Shown: one piece after another, positions 22,417 through 34,500 of the stretch
Position numbering within the stretch: the stretch's first letter is position 1
Layout of the letters: the number at the start of each line of letters is the position of its first letter
From: Epiperipatus broadwayi
Lineage: Eukaryota > Onychophora > Udeonychophora > Euonychophora > Peripatidae
Length of the DNA: 64,000 nucleotides
Assembly: GCA_028023455.1 (NCBI GenBank)
Contig: JAQFVV010006342.1
Span: 308,001 to 372,000, forward strand
Reading direction: 5' to 3'
Position numbers and translations under genes: made by a program
The notes under the pieces: generated by a model
Told to the model about the DNA's origin: nothing
The model's database searches: none
The model's input: the letters and a program-made list of their open reading frames with translations, nothing else

Positions 22417-23494
22417 TGAAAGCAGTTAACACTTAAGCAGTATCAATATCATTAACAATCAATAATCTCAACCTGTTATTAAAGCAGTCTCCTTTAATCA
22501 ATAAGGGTGGAAAGCCACCTTTATCTATGGCCTAATATGTTTATGCAGACATTAAAGATTACAACTTGACTAGAGAGAGTGAAATTATTAATACAAAGAA
22601 GTTAAATAAACCTTATTAAATAGGTAAATACAATCTGTTCTGAAGGCAGACTAACAAACAGTCACATTCAAATTCCAATTATAACTTTCAAATTGCACTC
22701 CAACCATGTATTACTTAGATAACAAAGCTAATATTGGTCAACTAAATAGGTATTCAATGTAAATTCATAAAAGCTGTCAATGCTTAAACAATACCAATAT
22801 AATTAACAATCAACAATCTAAATCTGTTATCAAGGCACACGTAGAGAAAAGAAGCCAGCTAACATTATAAATGATACATTATATAAGCTATACATGTGTT
22901 ATGCATAATATTTAAAATCTTGATCAAAGACTGATAAATAATTAGTAAAAAAATAAAATTTTGAATTTATAAGCATTGCTAGAAAAATTTTTTTTTTCAA
23001 TTTCATTTAAGACCAAAAGAATTGTTAAAAATTCAAATCTGCATGAATTAAACCTTCTGAAGCAGTTTAATCCCAACACTAGTGGGTTCATAAAACAAAA
23101 AGTATAAGGATAAAAAAAATTTTGGATATGTCAGAAGCAATAAAAGGCAAATTATTCATTTATAATTTATAAATTATTGTAAAACACTTTAAAGTTATGG
23201 GTCTTTTTTGGTTGTTTGTTGTAAATTAATTATTTTCTGAAATGTATTATGTCATATGAAGTTAAAAATAAAATATAGTTTTTATATATTTATAATTCAA
23301 TGATAATAAATCACTAAAAGGTTCTTTCAAAGCTATCATTTATGTTATCAATAATCATACTAGCATATATATGCCAAATATTATTAAATAATTTCATTTA
23401 TTAAAATAATATAGACCTTTGAATTATAGAAATAATAGATAATTTAAGCAATTAAACTTTTATATTTTGATAAATATCTTTATATATATATATA
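22417..23494. other. AT-rich DNA, no recognised feature
   Basis: Nothing identified apart from a loose duplication: AAAGCAGTTAACACTTAAGC near 22420 resembles AAAGCTGTCAATGCTTAAAC near 22770, both followed by ATTAACAATCAA(T/C)AATCT. Confidence 0.5.
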
Positions 23495-23955
23495 TAGATG
23501 ACATTTTACCAAAAACACCATCAAAGCGTATGTTTGTTTACATAAATGTCAGAGTAAGCATTCACTATCTCTATCGTTAGTTCCATCTTCAGATCATGAT
23601 TTCAAGTTGATTTGCTATCACCAGTGAAGGATAGGAATAAGAAACTAGATCTAAACACTAACTCTGAGCGTTTATGAAACAATTTCTACTCAGCTTGTAA
23701 GCTTGCTTTGCTGAGTTTAAAGACATTATGTGTCTTAAAAATTCACGCTTGCAAGCTGAATAGAAATTGTTTCATAAACACTCAGAGTTAGTGTTTAGAT
23801 CTAGTTTCTTATTCCTATCCTTCACTGGTGATAGCAAATCAGCTTGAAATCATGATCTGGAGATGGAACTAACAATAGAGATAGTGAATGCTTACTCTGA
23901 CATTTATGTAAACAAACATACACTTTGACGGTGTTTTTGGTAAAATGCCATCTAG
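23495..23955. mobile_element. Foldback MITE, about 205-bp arms, TA-flanked
   Basis: Starts TAGATGACATTTTACCAAAA and ends with the near-perfect inverse (TTTTGGTAAAATGCCATCTA). Pairing runs inward through CAGAGTAAGCATTCACTATC and on to the CAGCTTG... / ...CAAGCTG pair around a loop of about 45 bp (roughly 23703-23748). The arms differ at only a few per cent of positions by eye. TA at both edges fits a TA target duplication as in Tc1/mariner-type elements, but no transposase is present. A 66-aa minus-strand frame (23822-24022) is arm sequence and not a gene. Confidence 0.88.
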
Positions 23956-24003
23956 TGATCATAAATACAAGCGTTAGCAAGTTTAACTTGTTTTGTTTGT
24001 TTT

Positions 24004-24041
<38 letters not shown>
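24004..24041. repeat. (CA)n(TA)n microsatellite
   Basis: Nine CA units followed by ten TA units. Confidence 0.95.
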
Positions 24042-26160
24042 AGTTAATCTGTGGTCAACATTGATATGGACATATATGTAAACCAGATGAACATCATATT
24101 GTAATAATGATGTTTTATTAAATAATGTTTTCATATATATTGAACCGTATACTTTATCCACCTCAAAAGTTCCATCGTGAAATTAAAACTAACTTTGAAA
24201 TTAAAACTAACTTTCATTTTTATAAAGTTTTTAAGGAAAAGCTATTTAAAAGTTATGTATGACATAGCACACATACTCATTTGTATTTTTAAATTCTGTG
24301 ATTTTATTTTCCATAAATTTTAATTTTAATTTTAAATAATTTTTTTTTTGAAACTTGTTTTTTTTTATCTATTTGTAAAAAATATTCTAATTTAAAAGTT
24401 TTGATTGCATTCCTATTTCTTTTAATTTTGATTGCAATCTATTGTTTAAAAAAAGCTGAGACTTATTTTGTCCATTTGTTTTTTTTTATTAATTAATTTT
24501 GAATTAGATAAGAGCCTTGATCAGATGTTTTAATTAAGATTAAGTGTGAGATTGAGATTTTCCCTGGTCAAAAAAACTTCTAATTAAAGATAACTAGCAG
24601 ATAAGATTGCACATAAATAGCCCCAGTTTTCAGACTGATTATTATTCAGTTTATCATTTTTATTCTGCTCATTGTGAGTATTGATTCAGCTTTTGGATGC
24701 TGCCCATGATACATATTCAAATTGCTGTGCTGCCTTAAATTTCAAAGATTACTGTCTGCATCTATATACAACCATTGCTAATATTATCTTTTGCTGTCTG
24801 CTAATAAGAAGCTATGCTGACATCATATTACTGCCTACTATTTTCAAAATAGGATCATCTTTGCAGTATGCCAAAACTACACATCATGCAGAATCTTATC
24901 TACAACATACAGTGCTAAAACAACCCAAAGATGAGCTCCAGATCCAGAATTGTTCCATCAAGATCATGTCTTAAAAGCTTAAGTAAGAAGTGATCCAAAA
25001 TCAGCCTCCACAGTCCCTACCAAAGAGGTATAAATCAAAAGCCTTTATAATGGACTCAAGTCAGAAAGAACTTTCCATATCTCACTAGAGAAAATTAGAT
25101 GGATTTTACATTAGGTCTTGAGGCAAAAGATTTTCATATTCTAACCAGGATTAAATCTAGTACTTACATCTTTGTTAAAGTCTCAGCTTAATTTAAAAAA
25201 ACTGTCTTATATAAGTTTTGAATATACTTTAATGCTTTTAATTGTCTTATGTATTTTCTTATTATTGTATGTATTGGACTCTTAGTTTTAAGTCTCCATA
25301 TTATTATTTTTATTATGTATTTATTCAGGAGTGTATTGCAAGTTTCTATTTTAAATGCTTAGTGTTTTTCATATTTATATTACTAATCCTTGATAAATGC
25401 TGTGGCAAACATTTGTAATTTTATTTTAACTCACCTGTACCTTTTGTTATACTGTATTTCATTTAGATAAGCTTGGTTTGCATTTCTGACAGACCATATA
25501 TCTTTAGGTTGGTGATTTATTGAGTGCATTGTTCTGTTTTTCCTAAATCATAGATTTTTTTTTTTTAAGATTATGTAAATGGTAATATTTTCTTGTTCTA
25601 TTTTCTTGTCTTGTATTGGAATCAATTTTAATCATCTTGAATGTGGTAATTCATGAGCTGTTCTTCAGACATATGATGTTCTTAGTCCTGATGTTTCTTT
25701 TCTGGGCTAAGGAAAGCTTACCTGTGCTGTTTCATTGTATTCCTTACAAGACCACTTGGTTTTGAAGTCTCTGAGTGGGGAAGCTGGAATTAGTTTTTAT
25801 AAATCGCTAGCAGAAAGAAATTATAAATCTCTTTTCTAAACCATAGGTGACAAAATGAACTTGTCTGCTGGGGTGTTTAATGTTCACTTCTCACATACAC
25901 TCTCTGATAAATATACTAGCTAAATCTAGGTCAAACCTTATATTTTTGTTTGCTTGGGATTTCTTTTTTTTTTTTAATTTAATAAGTTATTTAAAATTAT
26001 CTTGGCTAACATTTGTCTCTGTATTCTTTTCTCAATTGTCTGAATAATGTTAAACATCTCTTTTTCTACCTGGGTCTAGCTGGTAGCATTCATCAACATC
26101 AATTCTTGATCACCCTAAATTAAATTTTCTAGATAGTTAGTGACTTACTGGCACACTTGG
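24042..26160. other. Mostly featureless AT-rich DNA
   Basis: The best frame is 97 codons at 24681-24974 (plus), beginning without an ATG. It resembles nothing I know and has no clear domain, though its base composition is less AT-rich than its flanks. It may be part of an unrecognised repeat. I do not call it a gene. Confidence 0.45.
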
Positions 26161-26168
26161 TACCAGGA

Positions 26169-26169
<1 letters not shown>

Positions 26170-26203
<34 letters not shown>
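26170..26203. repeat. (TA)n microsatellite
   Basis: About 17 TA units. The short IYIY-type frames over it are translated repeat. Next to it, CCAGGTTCGAATATGGG (26211-26227) resembles a tRNA T-arm (B box), but I could not find a matching A box. Confidence 0.9.
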
Positions 26204-26206
<3 letters not shown>

Positions 26207-26524
26207 TGTACCAGGTTCGAATATGGGTGACCCGAAACACTGGTCTCTTAGGCAGAGAAGAATATACTTGGAAAGTATATATGTCCAAATGATAGCTATA
26301 AAATATATAACTAGTGTCACATTTCCAGGACATAATTTCTTTTTGACTGTTGAGTTCAACACCAAGTTCAAAGCACTTTTTTAATTTTGTGTAAACATGG
26401 GTGCCAGCTATCTATTCAGAAGAATAAACAATGCACTTTGAACAATGGCCACTAACTCAATGCCTAAGTTATACCCATAGACTAGCTCAGCTATTTGTAA
26501 TCACCAACAGATTATACATAATTA

Positions 26525-26640
26525 GTGGTGAAAAGAATTAATAAAGAATTGATGGAAAGAATTGATGAAAAGATTGGTAAAAGATTGACAAAATAATGGT
26601 AAAAAGAATTGTAAGAGAAATTGGTAAAAAGATGACCGAC
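26525..26640. repeat. Degenerate short tandem repeat
   Basis: Loose repeats of GAATTGATG(G/A)AAAGA and AGATTGGTAAAA. No coding value is seen. Confidence 0.6.
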
Positions 26641-27383
26641 AAATAAAGTTTAAGTTTTAAAGACCATTTATTTTAATTAACATTTACTAATTTTAAACAT
26701 TTTATAAATCTAATATAACACACGCACATTTTAAATTAACACACTATAATATGTCTTATGAGAAAGCATAAATAATATTTGACGTTTATAAAATCATATA
26801 GCATTCACAAACGCACATCAATAGTTCATTTTATGCATGCTTATAGAGTTCAAATTACTTGTCTCTGGAGGCTTTATGAATTAATGTGATGGCTACTATA
26901 GAAATAAGAATATGAAATATTATTACCTAGGATTTTGAATGTGGACATAGAACTTCAATTTCTTTGGTTATTGCTTTAGGTGAGAATATTTCCAGCTGGC
27001 AGGGATGTTTCCTTGAGGAGTTTCATTATTATTCACTTTTATTATTATTGGAGACAATTAGATATTAATGGAGATTCTTCAAGATGTTATGCAGACATTA
27101 TTTCATGAGCAGATCTTGCTGATCTTATTGGACTAAGGGCTGAAGTAAGATCATATGTTCCCAAAAGCTGCTCAGCACTGCTTTTCTGTTTCTGGATACA
27201 TAATAAATTGCACTGTTATCTCTAGACTAGACTGACTGTCTGATAAAAAATTGGGCTATTTATATATGTAAAGTGTTTTTGTTTTGATATCCTCCGGCAA
27301 TATCTGTTGTCAAAATTCCTTTGATAATCATATGTTTTTGAAGATCGTTTAATTAGTAGTAGCCATCACAAATGTGTTTTTTT
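26641..27383. other. No recognised feature
   Basis: Moderately AT-rich DNA; 26840-27240 is slightly richer in G+C but shows no frame or known motif. Confidence 0.5.
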
Positions 27384-27473
27384 TAAGTGTCATAGAATTG
27401 GCCAGGACATGAACCTACAACCCGGGCAACTGCCTGCAAGTGCAAGGCAGTCACGCTGACCTCTCAAACATGT
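27384..27473 (-). repeat. tRNA-derived SINE-like copy, group 1
   Basis: The minus strand has an A-box-like GAGAGGTCAGCG, an anticodon-arm-like GCCTTGCACTTGCAGGC and a T-arm-like block after GCCCGGGTTG. It closely matches 44161-44252 over the same 90 bp. It is degenerate in the B box, and the 3' side runs into poly-A on the minus strand (poly-T at 27375-27384). A functional tRNA is unlikely. Confidence 0.7.
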
Positions 27474-28390
27474 TGCTTTTATATCTTTAATTAGTAGACA
27501 CTGCAGTGTTTTTTAATGATAACTTTCATTTATTTTTTAATATTTAATACGCATACAGTTATATTTATTTACAATCGCACATATATATGCATTTATTATA
27601 TATTTTATTAACAAGCTTACATTTACGCACATGTATAATTTATTTTAATAAACTGGAATGAAAAGAGATTTATATTTTAACTTTTAACTTATAATAAATA
27701 AAACTCTAACTTTTCCTATTAAACTTTTAGTTTTTTCTACAGGAAAACTCCCCCTCCCCCCTTTTAATTAATTAATTGTAAGTTTTATTTCAAGAACTCT
27801 TAAACTTTTAACTATTTATTTTAACGAATAATAATAAGAAAAAACTCTTTACTTCTTTTATAAAACTTTTATGTTTTCTTTTACGAAAGATTTTTATTTT
27901 AATAATTTTTTAGAAAAAATTATTATGTACCAAATCAATGTTGATATATATATATTACAGTTGAAGTAATTAATCAGTTAGTATTAATAATTATGGATTA
28001 TTATTAATAATAACCAAATAAGATAGTAAAAGTGATTTATTTTAAGAAATTTATCACATGAAGTGGTAGTTATTCATAACTCTTGACTGTCAACAGTAAA
28101 TGTAATACATTTCAATACATTTCATTGGAAGCTTCTCTGTACTCCAGAGGAAAGAAGGAGTCATATCATTGTTGTGATTTGGCTAATCATTCATTTAGTG
28201 CTGATTACTACATTATTAGAAGAGATTGCTTTTTGTTTATGTCTATCCTAGTGTGGCTGGTGCATTATTTTTATGTTCTTATTAATTTTACATTACCTGT
28301 AAGCCTAATGGAGGGTTTAGACATAATGAAGAAATAATTTAATGATCAAATGAATAATTTGAAATCAAAAAAGAAACCAAAAACCACCAG
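27474..28390. other. AT-rich DNA, no recognised gene
   Basis: An 84-codon plus-strand frame at 28083-28337 without an ATG precedes the integrase relic, but I see no similarity of it to integrases. Confidence 0.45.
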
Positions 28391-28772
28391 TTATTTACAA
28401 GAGAAGAGTTTTATTCATTTTTGCTAAAAGTTAAAGAAAACAAAGAGAAATTTTCCAGCCAAATCACCCGTAGAGTACCAACATTTGCAATTAATGTGAT
28501 ATTGTAAAAATTGGAAGACATTAAAAAACTCATCTTACCCATAAAACTGAAAATGAATCAATTTTATATTTTATGCTTTTTTGGGAAAAGATTTTCAATT
28601 AATTCATGACATTGGTATTGCAATTGGCATCTGGCAAAAAGGGCTGATAAAAGAGCTTAAGGCAAAGTATAAGAATGTTACCATAGAAAATGTTATGCTG
28701 TATTTAAATCTTTATAAAAATGTAAAACTTTTACCTGAGCAAAGTTTCCTTATTTGTTTCATATTTGTATAA
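28391..28772 (+). pseudogene. Ginger/KRBA2-like integrase relic, zinc-binding N-terminal region
   Basis: Two plus-strand segments in different frames. The first (28391-28580) reads REEFYSFLLKVKENKEKF ... VPTFAI and, after one stop, EDIKKLILPIK. The second (28581-28769) reads FQLIHDIGIAIG ... LIKELKAKYKNVTIENVMLY and LNLYKNVKLLPEQ. The spacing resembles the H-H-C-C zinc-binding part of KRBA2-like and Ginger-type DNA-transposon integrases, where the usual text is roughly H..GHGG, KY.NIT and LC..C. Here the second His and both Cys are lost. The DDE core is absent. Identification rests on motif memory and is moderate. Confidence 0.5.
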
Positions 28773-28868
28773 TTTTATCATAATTTGATAAATAATACAA
28801 CAAAAAAATCACTAAATATTAAAATTGATAAATAACAAATAATATTGTATATTTTTTTAGTCAAGTGT

Positions 28869-28938
28869 AGGTGGCCTAGTGGTTAGCATAGCTGCCTCCC
28901 AAGTAGCTGGCCTGGATTTGTTTCCTGGTCAATGCTTT
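28869..28938 (+). repeat. tRNA-derived SINE-like head, group 2
   Basis: A-box GTGGCCTAGTGG fits the TRGYNNARYNGG consensus. An anticodon-arm-like CTGCCTCCCAAGTAGC follows (CCC anticodon position, Gly-like), then a B-box-like CTGGATTTGTTTCCTGG that has lost the usual GTTCGA core. About 70 nt, so tRNA-sized but decayed. Confidence 0.65.
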
Positions 28939-28964
28939 GACATATGAAATATATATATATATAT

Positions 28965-29014
28965 ACATTTACCAGGCTCTTACTGATAATTATTAATAAT
29001 TACCTGGTAAATGT
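28965..29014. repeat. Small perfect hairpin
   Basis: Arms ACATTTACCAGG and CCTGGTAAATGT (12 bp, perfect) around an AT-rich 26-bp loop. Confidence 0.8.
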
Positions 29015-29091
29015 AAATTATATGTATTATTTATCACTTTGACCAAAGGACCCTGGTAATTATTAATAATAATTGGTGGATTTATTACTTT

Positions 29092-29328
29092 AACCCACTA
29101 AACATCACATGATGACCATTTCATATGCTTGCTCATAACTGTTATTAAAACAGGTAAAACTCTCCATACAATAGTGCCACTCACTGATGAAAACCACAAG
29201 CTAGAAAATAGTCTGGGGATGTTGGATGAGTAGGCACTAGATAGGGATTTTATGCACAAGCCTTCTGGCATCCATTGATTACTCTGGCTTGCACTGAGTG
29301 GCACTATTGTATGAAGAGTTTTGCCTGT
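29092..29328. repeat. Foldback family D, copy 1 (left arm deleted)
   Basis: Matches the copy at 49252-49562 from TAACCCACTAAACATCACAT through the right arm (TAGATAGGGATTTTATGCAC, CTTCTGGCATCCATTGATTA). Most of its left arm is missing, so only about 25-30 bp near the ends still pair (GTAAAACTCTCCATACAATA). A 68-aa minus-strand frame over it is not a gene. Confidence 0.8.
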
Positions 29329-31463
29329 TTTAATTTATTATTTTAATTGTAACATATATTAACATTATTTATTTACATTCTCCCTAAAATGTATAGAAAT
29401 TTACAGTTATATATATATATATATAGTAACATTTTATAAAAAAAATCAAACATCTTCTTGGAACATTGTATTTCTATCAATCAAACACTATGTCATCAGC
29501 TACTCATGAAACCAGCTGAGATCACATCAAATGGTTTCCCAAGCAATTAATAATGCCATATTTGATGATAGAAAAAATGTATTTTGCAAAAGATTAGCTG
29601 ATTTTTTTCATCAATGTTGCCATACATAAAACTATAAAGTTTTATATATTTTTATAGATGGTGTAAATAATCATGTTAATAAATTAAATGTTTATGTGGT
29701 ATTTAATTTATACATATAATTAAATATATATTTTATATTTATTATCTATCAAATTAGCATTAGTACAGTGATAATTTGTCTATAACATTTCTTAGTGACT
29801 TTACATTTTGCTCCATATATATCATCTTATCATTATTCTAAGGCAATGTAGTGCAAGAAAGTAAATTCACTACAGATATATGATGTATTTATATAGGGTG
29901 ACTATCAGTAATATTGGCTTATATAAGATTATATATATATACATCCTTGGAAAGCAACAACTACAAGAATAAATAATCCCCATAAACTTTAATTAACTTT
30001 TACTTGAAATTGGAATAATGGTGTGTGTTCTATTGGTGGGGTATTTATAAACATTCCAATTTGGTTCAGAAATGATCATCAGTCAAAAAATTAGCAAAAG
30101 TCTCTATTTCCAAAATGACATTGCTTACAGAAAAGACAAAAAAAAATCATAAATCCATTTAATTGAAAAAACGCAACATAAAAATTTGATCATTCTATTT
30201 ATAATAGGCCAATCCATTTATATGTGTTCATTTATATTTTTTAATAATTGTAATATTTAAAAATCAATAGATTTTGAACTGAATAAAATAATTGATAGAT
30301 AACTCATGAGACAGATTATCAGCAGTATGTTTCTATGACGTAATATCGTCAAGCTAATATTTTGCTCCATAAATCTTATGCATGTATTCTATTCACCATC
30401 TTGATTGCCTTATTTCACATAAAGTTACACATTTGGGAATGATAAAAGAAATATGTCTATATGTATGTGTAAATTCTATGTAATATTCTCTGGAATTTTA
30501 TCGATGGTATCTTATTACAGTCATCATTATTTTGATGATGATTTTACAGTTTTTCTAGAAGACAACTTTAAAACTCACTCACATACTAGATTTGATTGAC
30601 ATAGAATGTCTTGATGGATGATATAAAAATAATGGTATACTGTACTCAATATTTATCTGTAGGTACGTATTTAACATCGGATCTTTGTTTATATAATAAT
30701 CGTTTATAGCAATTATTTATTTGATGTACCTATTTATTCATTTCATTATAAAGGATTGGTCTGTATGAACGGATAATTCTCCCTCTAGCAAGTAACCACA
30801 CTTCCCACACACATGTATATGTACACGGTAAATATTTCCATTCATCGCAACGTATATGATTATTTTTTTTTTGCTGTAATCTAAATATAAGTTCACTAAC
30901 AAATATCAAATTCTTTTTTTCCCTTTACTTATTAATTTAAAAGAATTAATTTGAACAGCTATATTTTTTCCCTTGTCTGTTTTATGTTAAACAGTTATCA
31001 GGTCTTTACTTGTTTGTTTTTTGTTTTAGATGTCATTAAATTTTCTTTTTAATTATTGCGGTGAAATAAATAAAATAATGACAATTAGAAACAATGTTTG
31101 CTATACATCTGCTTAATTATATAAAATGTTTAATTATGTTTACATCTTAAACTTTTTACATCAAGTTACTTAAAAATTAATTAATAAATAATCTAAGAAA
31201 TGTTTAAATATTTATCTAAAGTAATACATCAGTGTAACTTTTAATGTTTTTTAAGTTAATTTTTCATCCTATAAATATAGTATTTGTAATGTGTGTGTCT
31301 GTGTGGAGTAGATTTAAAATATTGCTGCGATTGTTTTAAATACATGAAATGTCAAGCCACGTCACATGAAGGTAGTATATACCCAATTATCTATTAATCA
31401 TTACTTATATATATATAGTATTTGAAATATAGGCATACTTCCTATACCTAAAGTTTAATTGTA
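29329..31463. other. AT-rich DNA, no recognised feature
   Basis: No long frame, RNA gene or internal repeat match seen; several short (TA)n tracts (29410, 29930, 31408). Confidence 0.5.
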
Positions 31464-31622
31464 ATTATAGGGGATTTGAACACAGATTTTCAAGCTCTCT
31501 TCAGCTATCCACTCTATCTCAAACTACTGATACACATGATGACACACATGTGTATCAGTGTTTTTGGGACAAAGTGGATAGTTGAGGAAAACTTGAAAGT
31601 CTGAGTTCAAAGTCCCCATAAT
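31464..31622. repeat. Short foldback, subfamily B ends only
   Basis: Left TATAGGGGATTTGAACACAG, right GAGTTCAAAGTCCCCATA, pairing almost to the centre, where CACATG and CATGTGTATCAG meet. Same outer ends as 33369-34090 and 871-1091 but no long arms. Confidence 0.8.
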
Positions 31623-32169
31623 ATATATATATGGAAAAAGGAGAAAGAGAAGTATCCATATGCATAAAGCTAACTGCAGTAAATATACAAAAAAATTATT
31701 CCACTCACATATCAATAAAGCAATTAAATACAAACAGGTCATTTATTTGTAATTGCTTAATAACAATTTTAAGGGATTGCTTATGGATATATAAGTAAAA
31801 TTTACTTCAGTTAATATATGTTTCTATATACTGCTGAACTATTGTGCAGAAGTGTATTTAAAAGATATTGAAAAGAATAATTATTTATTTTGCAAAATTG
31901 TTTCTTCTGGAGTTTTAATTGTATATATATTTCAGCTGATTTAAATTTCATACTTATTTGTGAAGGCACTATTTTTAAGCTGGTCACTATATATGTAATA
32001 CTCAAATATTTTAAGCCTTCATTTTCAAAGCTATGAATGACACACATTTGACCATTTTAATATATATATAATCAAAATTATCTCCAAATCCACAACTCAA
32101 ACAGACTAGCCAAAAAATAAACTTTAAAACACTACCAAAGGTTTACTGCTACAAACACACTTTTCAAGT
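31623..32169. other. AT-rich DNA, no recognised feature
   Basis: Two short minus-strand frames (72 and 78 codons) at 31524-31742 and 31811-32047 have no recognisable similarity and low-complexity composition. Confidence 0.5.
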
Positions 32170-32535
32170 GTAAAGAACTACAAAATAATAAACATTTAAA
32201 CTAAAATTACCCACAACTCCATTTACCTTTTGTATGTCCTTAATATTAAAAGAACTTTTAAATAAGTTAATTGCTTCAGAATCATAATTTTTTAGTAATA
32301 AAGATTTTTAAATTCTTCTTTTAATTTCATTTTTCTCAAAGAAGACAATCTTAGCTTTATCCACATTAATAGTATGTCCTGTACTTTTTTCATGGATAGA
32401 TAATGCAGAACTAAGATATTTATGCCTAACCCTACTTTCATGTACCTTTATTCTTTTATCTGAGCTCAAACTACTCTGACTTATATTTACCTTCTTACAA
32501 AAACAAGGGATAATATACACTAATTATATTTGTAC
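32170..32535 (-). pseudogene. Penelope-like element relic: GIY-YIG endonuclease end
   Basis: Minus strand: VYIIPCFCKKVNISQSS, then LSSDKRIKVHESRVRHK, then ALSIHEKSTGHTINVDKAKI and, after one stop at 32308, about 45 more codons in the same frame. This follows the C-terminal GIY-YIG domain of Penelope-like retroelements: the usual pattern is (I/V)Y.IPC..C...YIG.T, then R..EH, then H....GH.I.......I. The catalytic YIG is decayed to NIS. The upstream RT is not present. GIY-YIG would nick target DNA in an active element. Confidence 0.65.
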
Positions 32536-33368
32536 ATATAAATTATACTCTGCATGTTAGCATGCTAGTAAATGGTATGCTTATATATGATCAAAGCTAA
32601 AGTATAGACAGTTCATTCTATAACTATGTTTAGCAACAGTTAGTTTACATATAAGTCACTGGGGTTTTTCAGTAAAATGTTCATAATAAGTTATGGAACT
32701 AAAATACACTTGTAATTGAAAAAAAATATAAAACTGCTCAAATTTCATTAGTAATCAGAAAATTTTAGCCACAACATTAAAAATTGTATATATTGGGCAA
32801 AATCCTAATATTTTATTTAAATCCTAGGTTGGTTTTATTAATTACAGTTTATTTTAATTAAATATGAACCAATAAACTGCAAGATAGGTCTTTAATGATA
32901 TTACATAAGCACCCTCACAGGATGATCATTCAAAAAATAAATAAAATACATGAATAATATTTGTGATATTAGCATAGTATTGACAATTGCTGATGTAAAT
33001 TTATGTGAAGTGTGGCAACATTAATTGAGAAAAAAATTGTGATGGAAACTGAGAAATATATATTTTATTACTAATATTGATTTGTCTCTTTATTTATCTT
33101 TATAATTCAAATTTGCAAACATTTGTTCATCTATGTAACAAAGTGGTTTCTTTCTTTTTTATAATCTAATGGTAAATGCATTTTCAGCTAAGTTCACCAT
33201 AAACATAAATGAGTAAATTTTTGCAAATTTGAATTTCATTACTAAGCATCCTTTATAAGTTTTTCATTTAGTCATCTAAAAATTCTGCAGTTAGCTAGTG
33301 CAGCTGTTATCCATTTATTATTGTTTTAATATTATTAATGTTATTTCTAATATTTAAATACAGGTTTA
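32536..33368. other. AT-rich DNA, no recognised feature
   Basis: Nothing identified. Confidence 0.5.
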
Positions 33369-34090
33369 CTTTATATCCCTGTAATTATAGGTGATTTGAA
33401 CCCAGAGTTTCAAGCTCTCTTCAGATATCCAGTCTATCTCATAGAACTGATATACATGACCACACACATGTGAAAAAGATAAATAATCTATATACATATT
33501 TCATGGTAAACCAGCACTCATCAGCTGTTCCAGATCATCATCTTCCACACATATGCATAATCAGGGTTTGGCTTATATTAAGATAGCAAATCTTCAAACT
33601 TTAATGAACATGCTTCAATCTAACCATCCAACTCTTCAGCATTCCATACCATTGAAAATCTGATACTGAAATGCCCAAATCTCATGCCAATATTATTGTC
33701 ATGCCCATGTTGACCTTAAATGGAGTCAGAATGACTTAAGGTCAATATGGGCATGACAATAATATTGGCATCATCAGATTTGAGCATTCCATCAGATTTT
33801 CAATGGTATGGAAGGCTGAAAAGTTTGAGTGGTAGAGTAGATTGAAGCTGTCCAAGATTTTCTATCTTAATATAAATTAAACATTGATTATGTATATATG
33901 AGGGAGATGATGATCTGGACCATCTGATGAGTGCTGGCTCAGTTATGAAATACAATTTGGAGATCATTATTTTTCATGTGTATAGTCATGTGTATCAGTT
34001 GTATAAGATAGATTGGTTATCTGAAGGGAACTTGAAAGTCTGAGTTCAAATCTCCTGTAATTACATCTAAACTCCAGGGATATAAAGTAT
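33369..34090. repeat. Large foldback, subfamily B, two arms of about 330 bp
   Basis: The left arm starts TTTATATCCCTGTAATTATA and GGTGATTTGAACCC; the right arm ends with the inverse (GTTCAAATCTCCTGTAATTA ... GGGATATAAAG). The arms meet at CCCATGTTGACCTTAA / TTAAGGTCAATATGGG (about 33704-33752). The internal sequence (CATCAG, CCAGAT, CTTCAATCTA, GAAAATCTGA blocks) is clearly homologous to family A at 2803-3245, while the outer 40 bp differ. Confidence 0.85.
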
Positions 34091-34124
34091 CATCTGTCCT
34101 GCCTATCTCTTTTCTGGGTATTTA

Positions 34125-34500
34125 AATGGACAGGATCCTATACATGATGGGTCAGAATGACTTAAAGTTAACATGAGCATGACAATAATATTGGCATCAT
34201 CAAGGGATTTGGGCATTCTATCACCAGATTTTCAATAGCATAGAAGGCTGAAATGGTGGAGTAGATTAAAGCCTATTTATTAAAGTTTAAAGATATACTA
34301 TTTTAATATAAACTGAGGAGTGGTTATGTGTATACATGGGAGATAATGATATGGACCAGCTGATGAATGCTGGTTCAGCATGAAATATGTATATTGAAAA
34401 TCATTTATCTTTTTCACATGTGTGTGGTCATGTGTATTGATTGTATAAGATAGATTGGATTCTGAAGAGAACTTGAAAGTCTGTGTTCAAATGCCCTATA
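34125..34500 (-). repeat. Foldback subfamily B, third arm
   Basis: Starts GGACAGGATCCTATACATGA, passes GACTTAAAGTTAACATGAGC and ends CTTGAAAGTCTGTGTTCAAA. Same orientation as the right arm of 33369-34090, as if a second element had lost its left arm. Confidence 0.8.

Noticed and set aside
24681-24974. 97-aa plus-strand frame as a possible gene
   Set aside because: No ATG start, no known domain and no splice or promoter context.
26129-26384. Three overlapping frames with IYIYIY runs
   Set aside because: Produced by the (TA)n tract; no similarity outside it.
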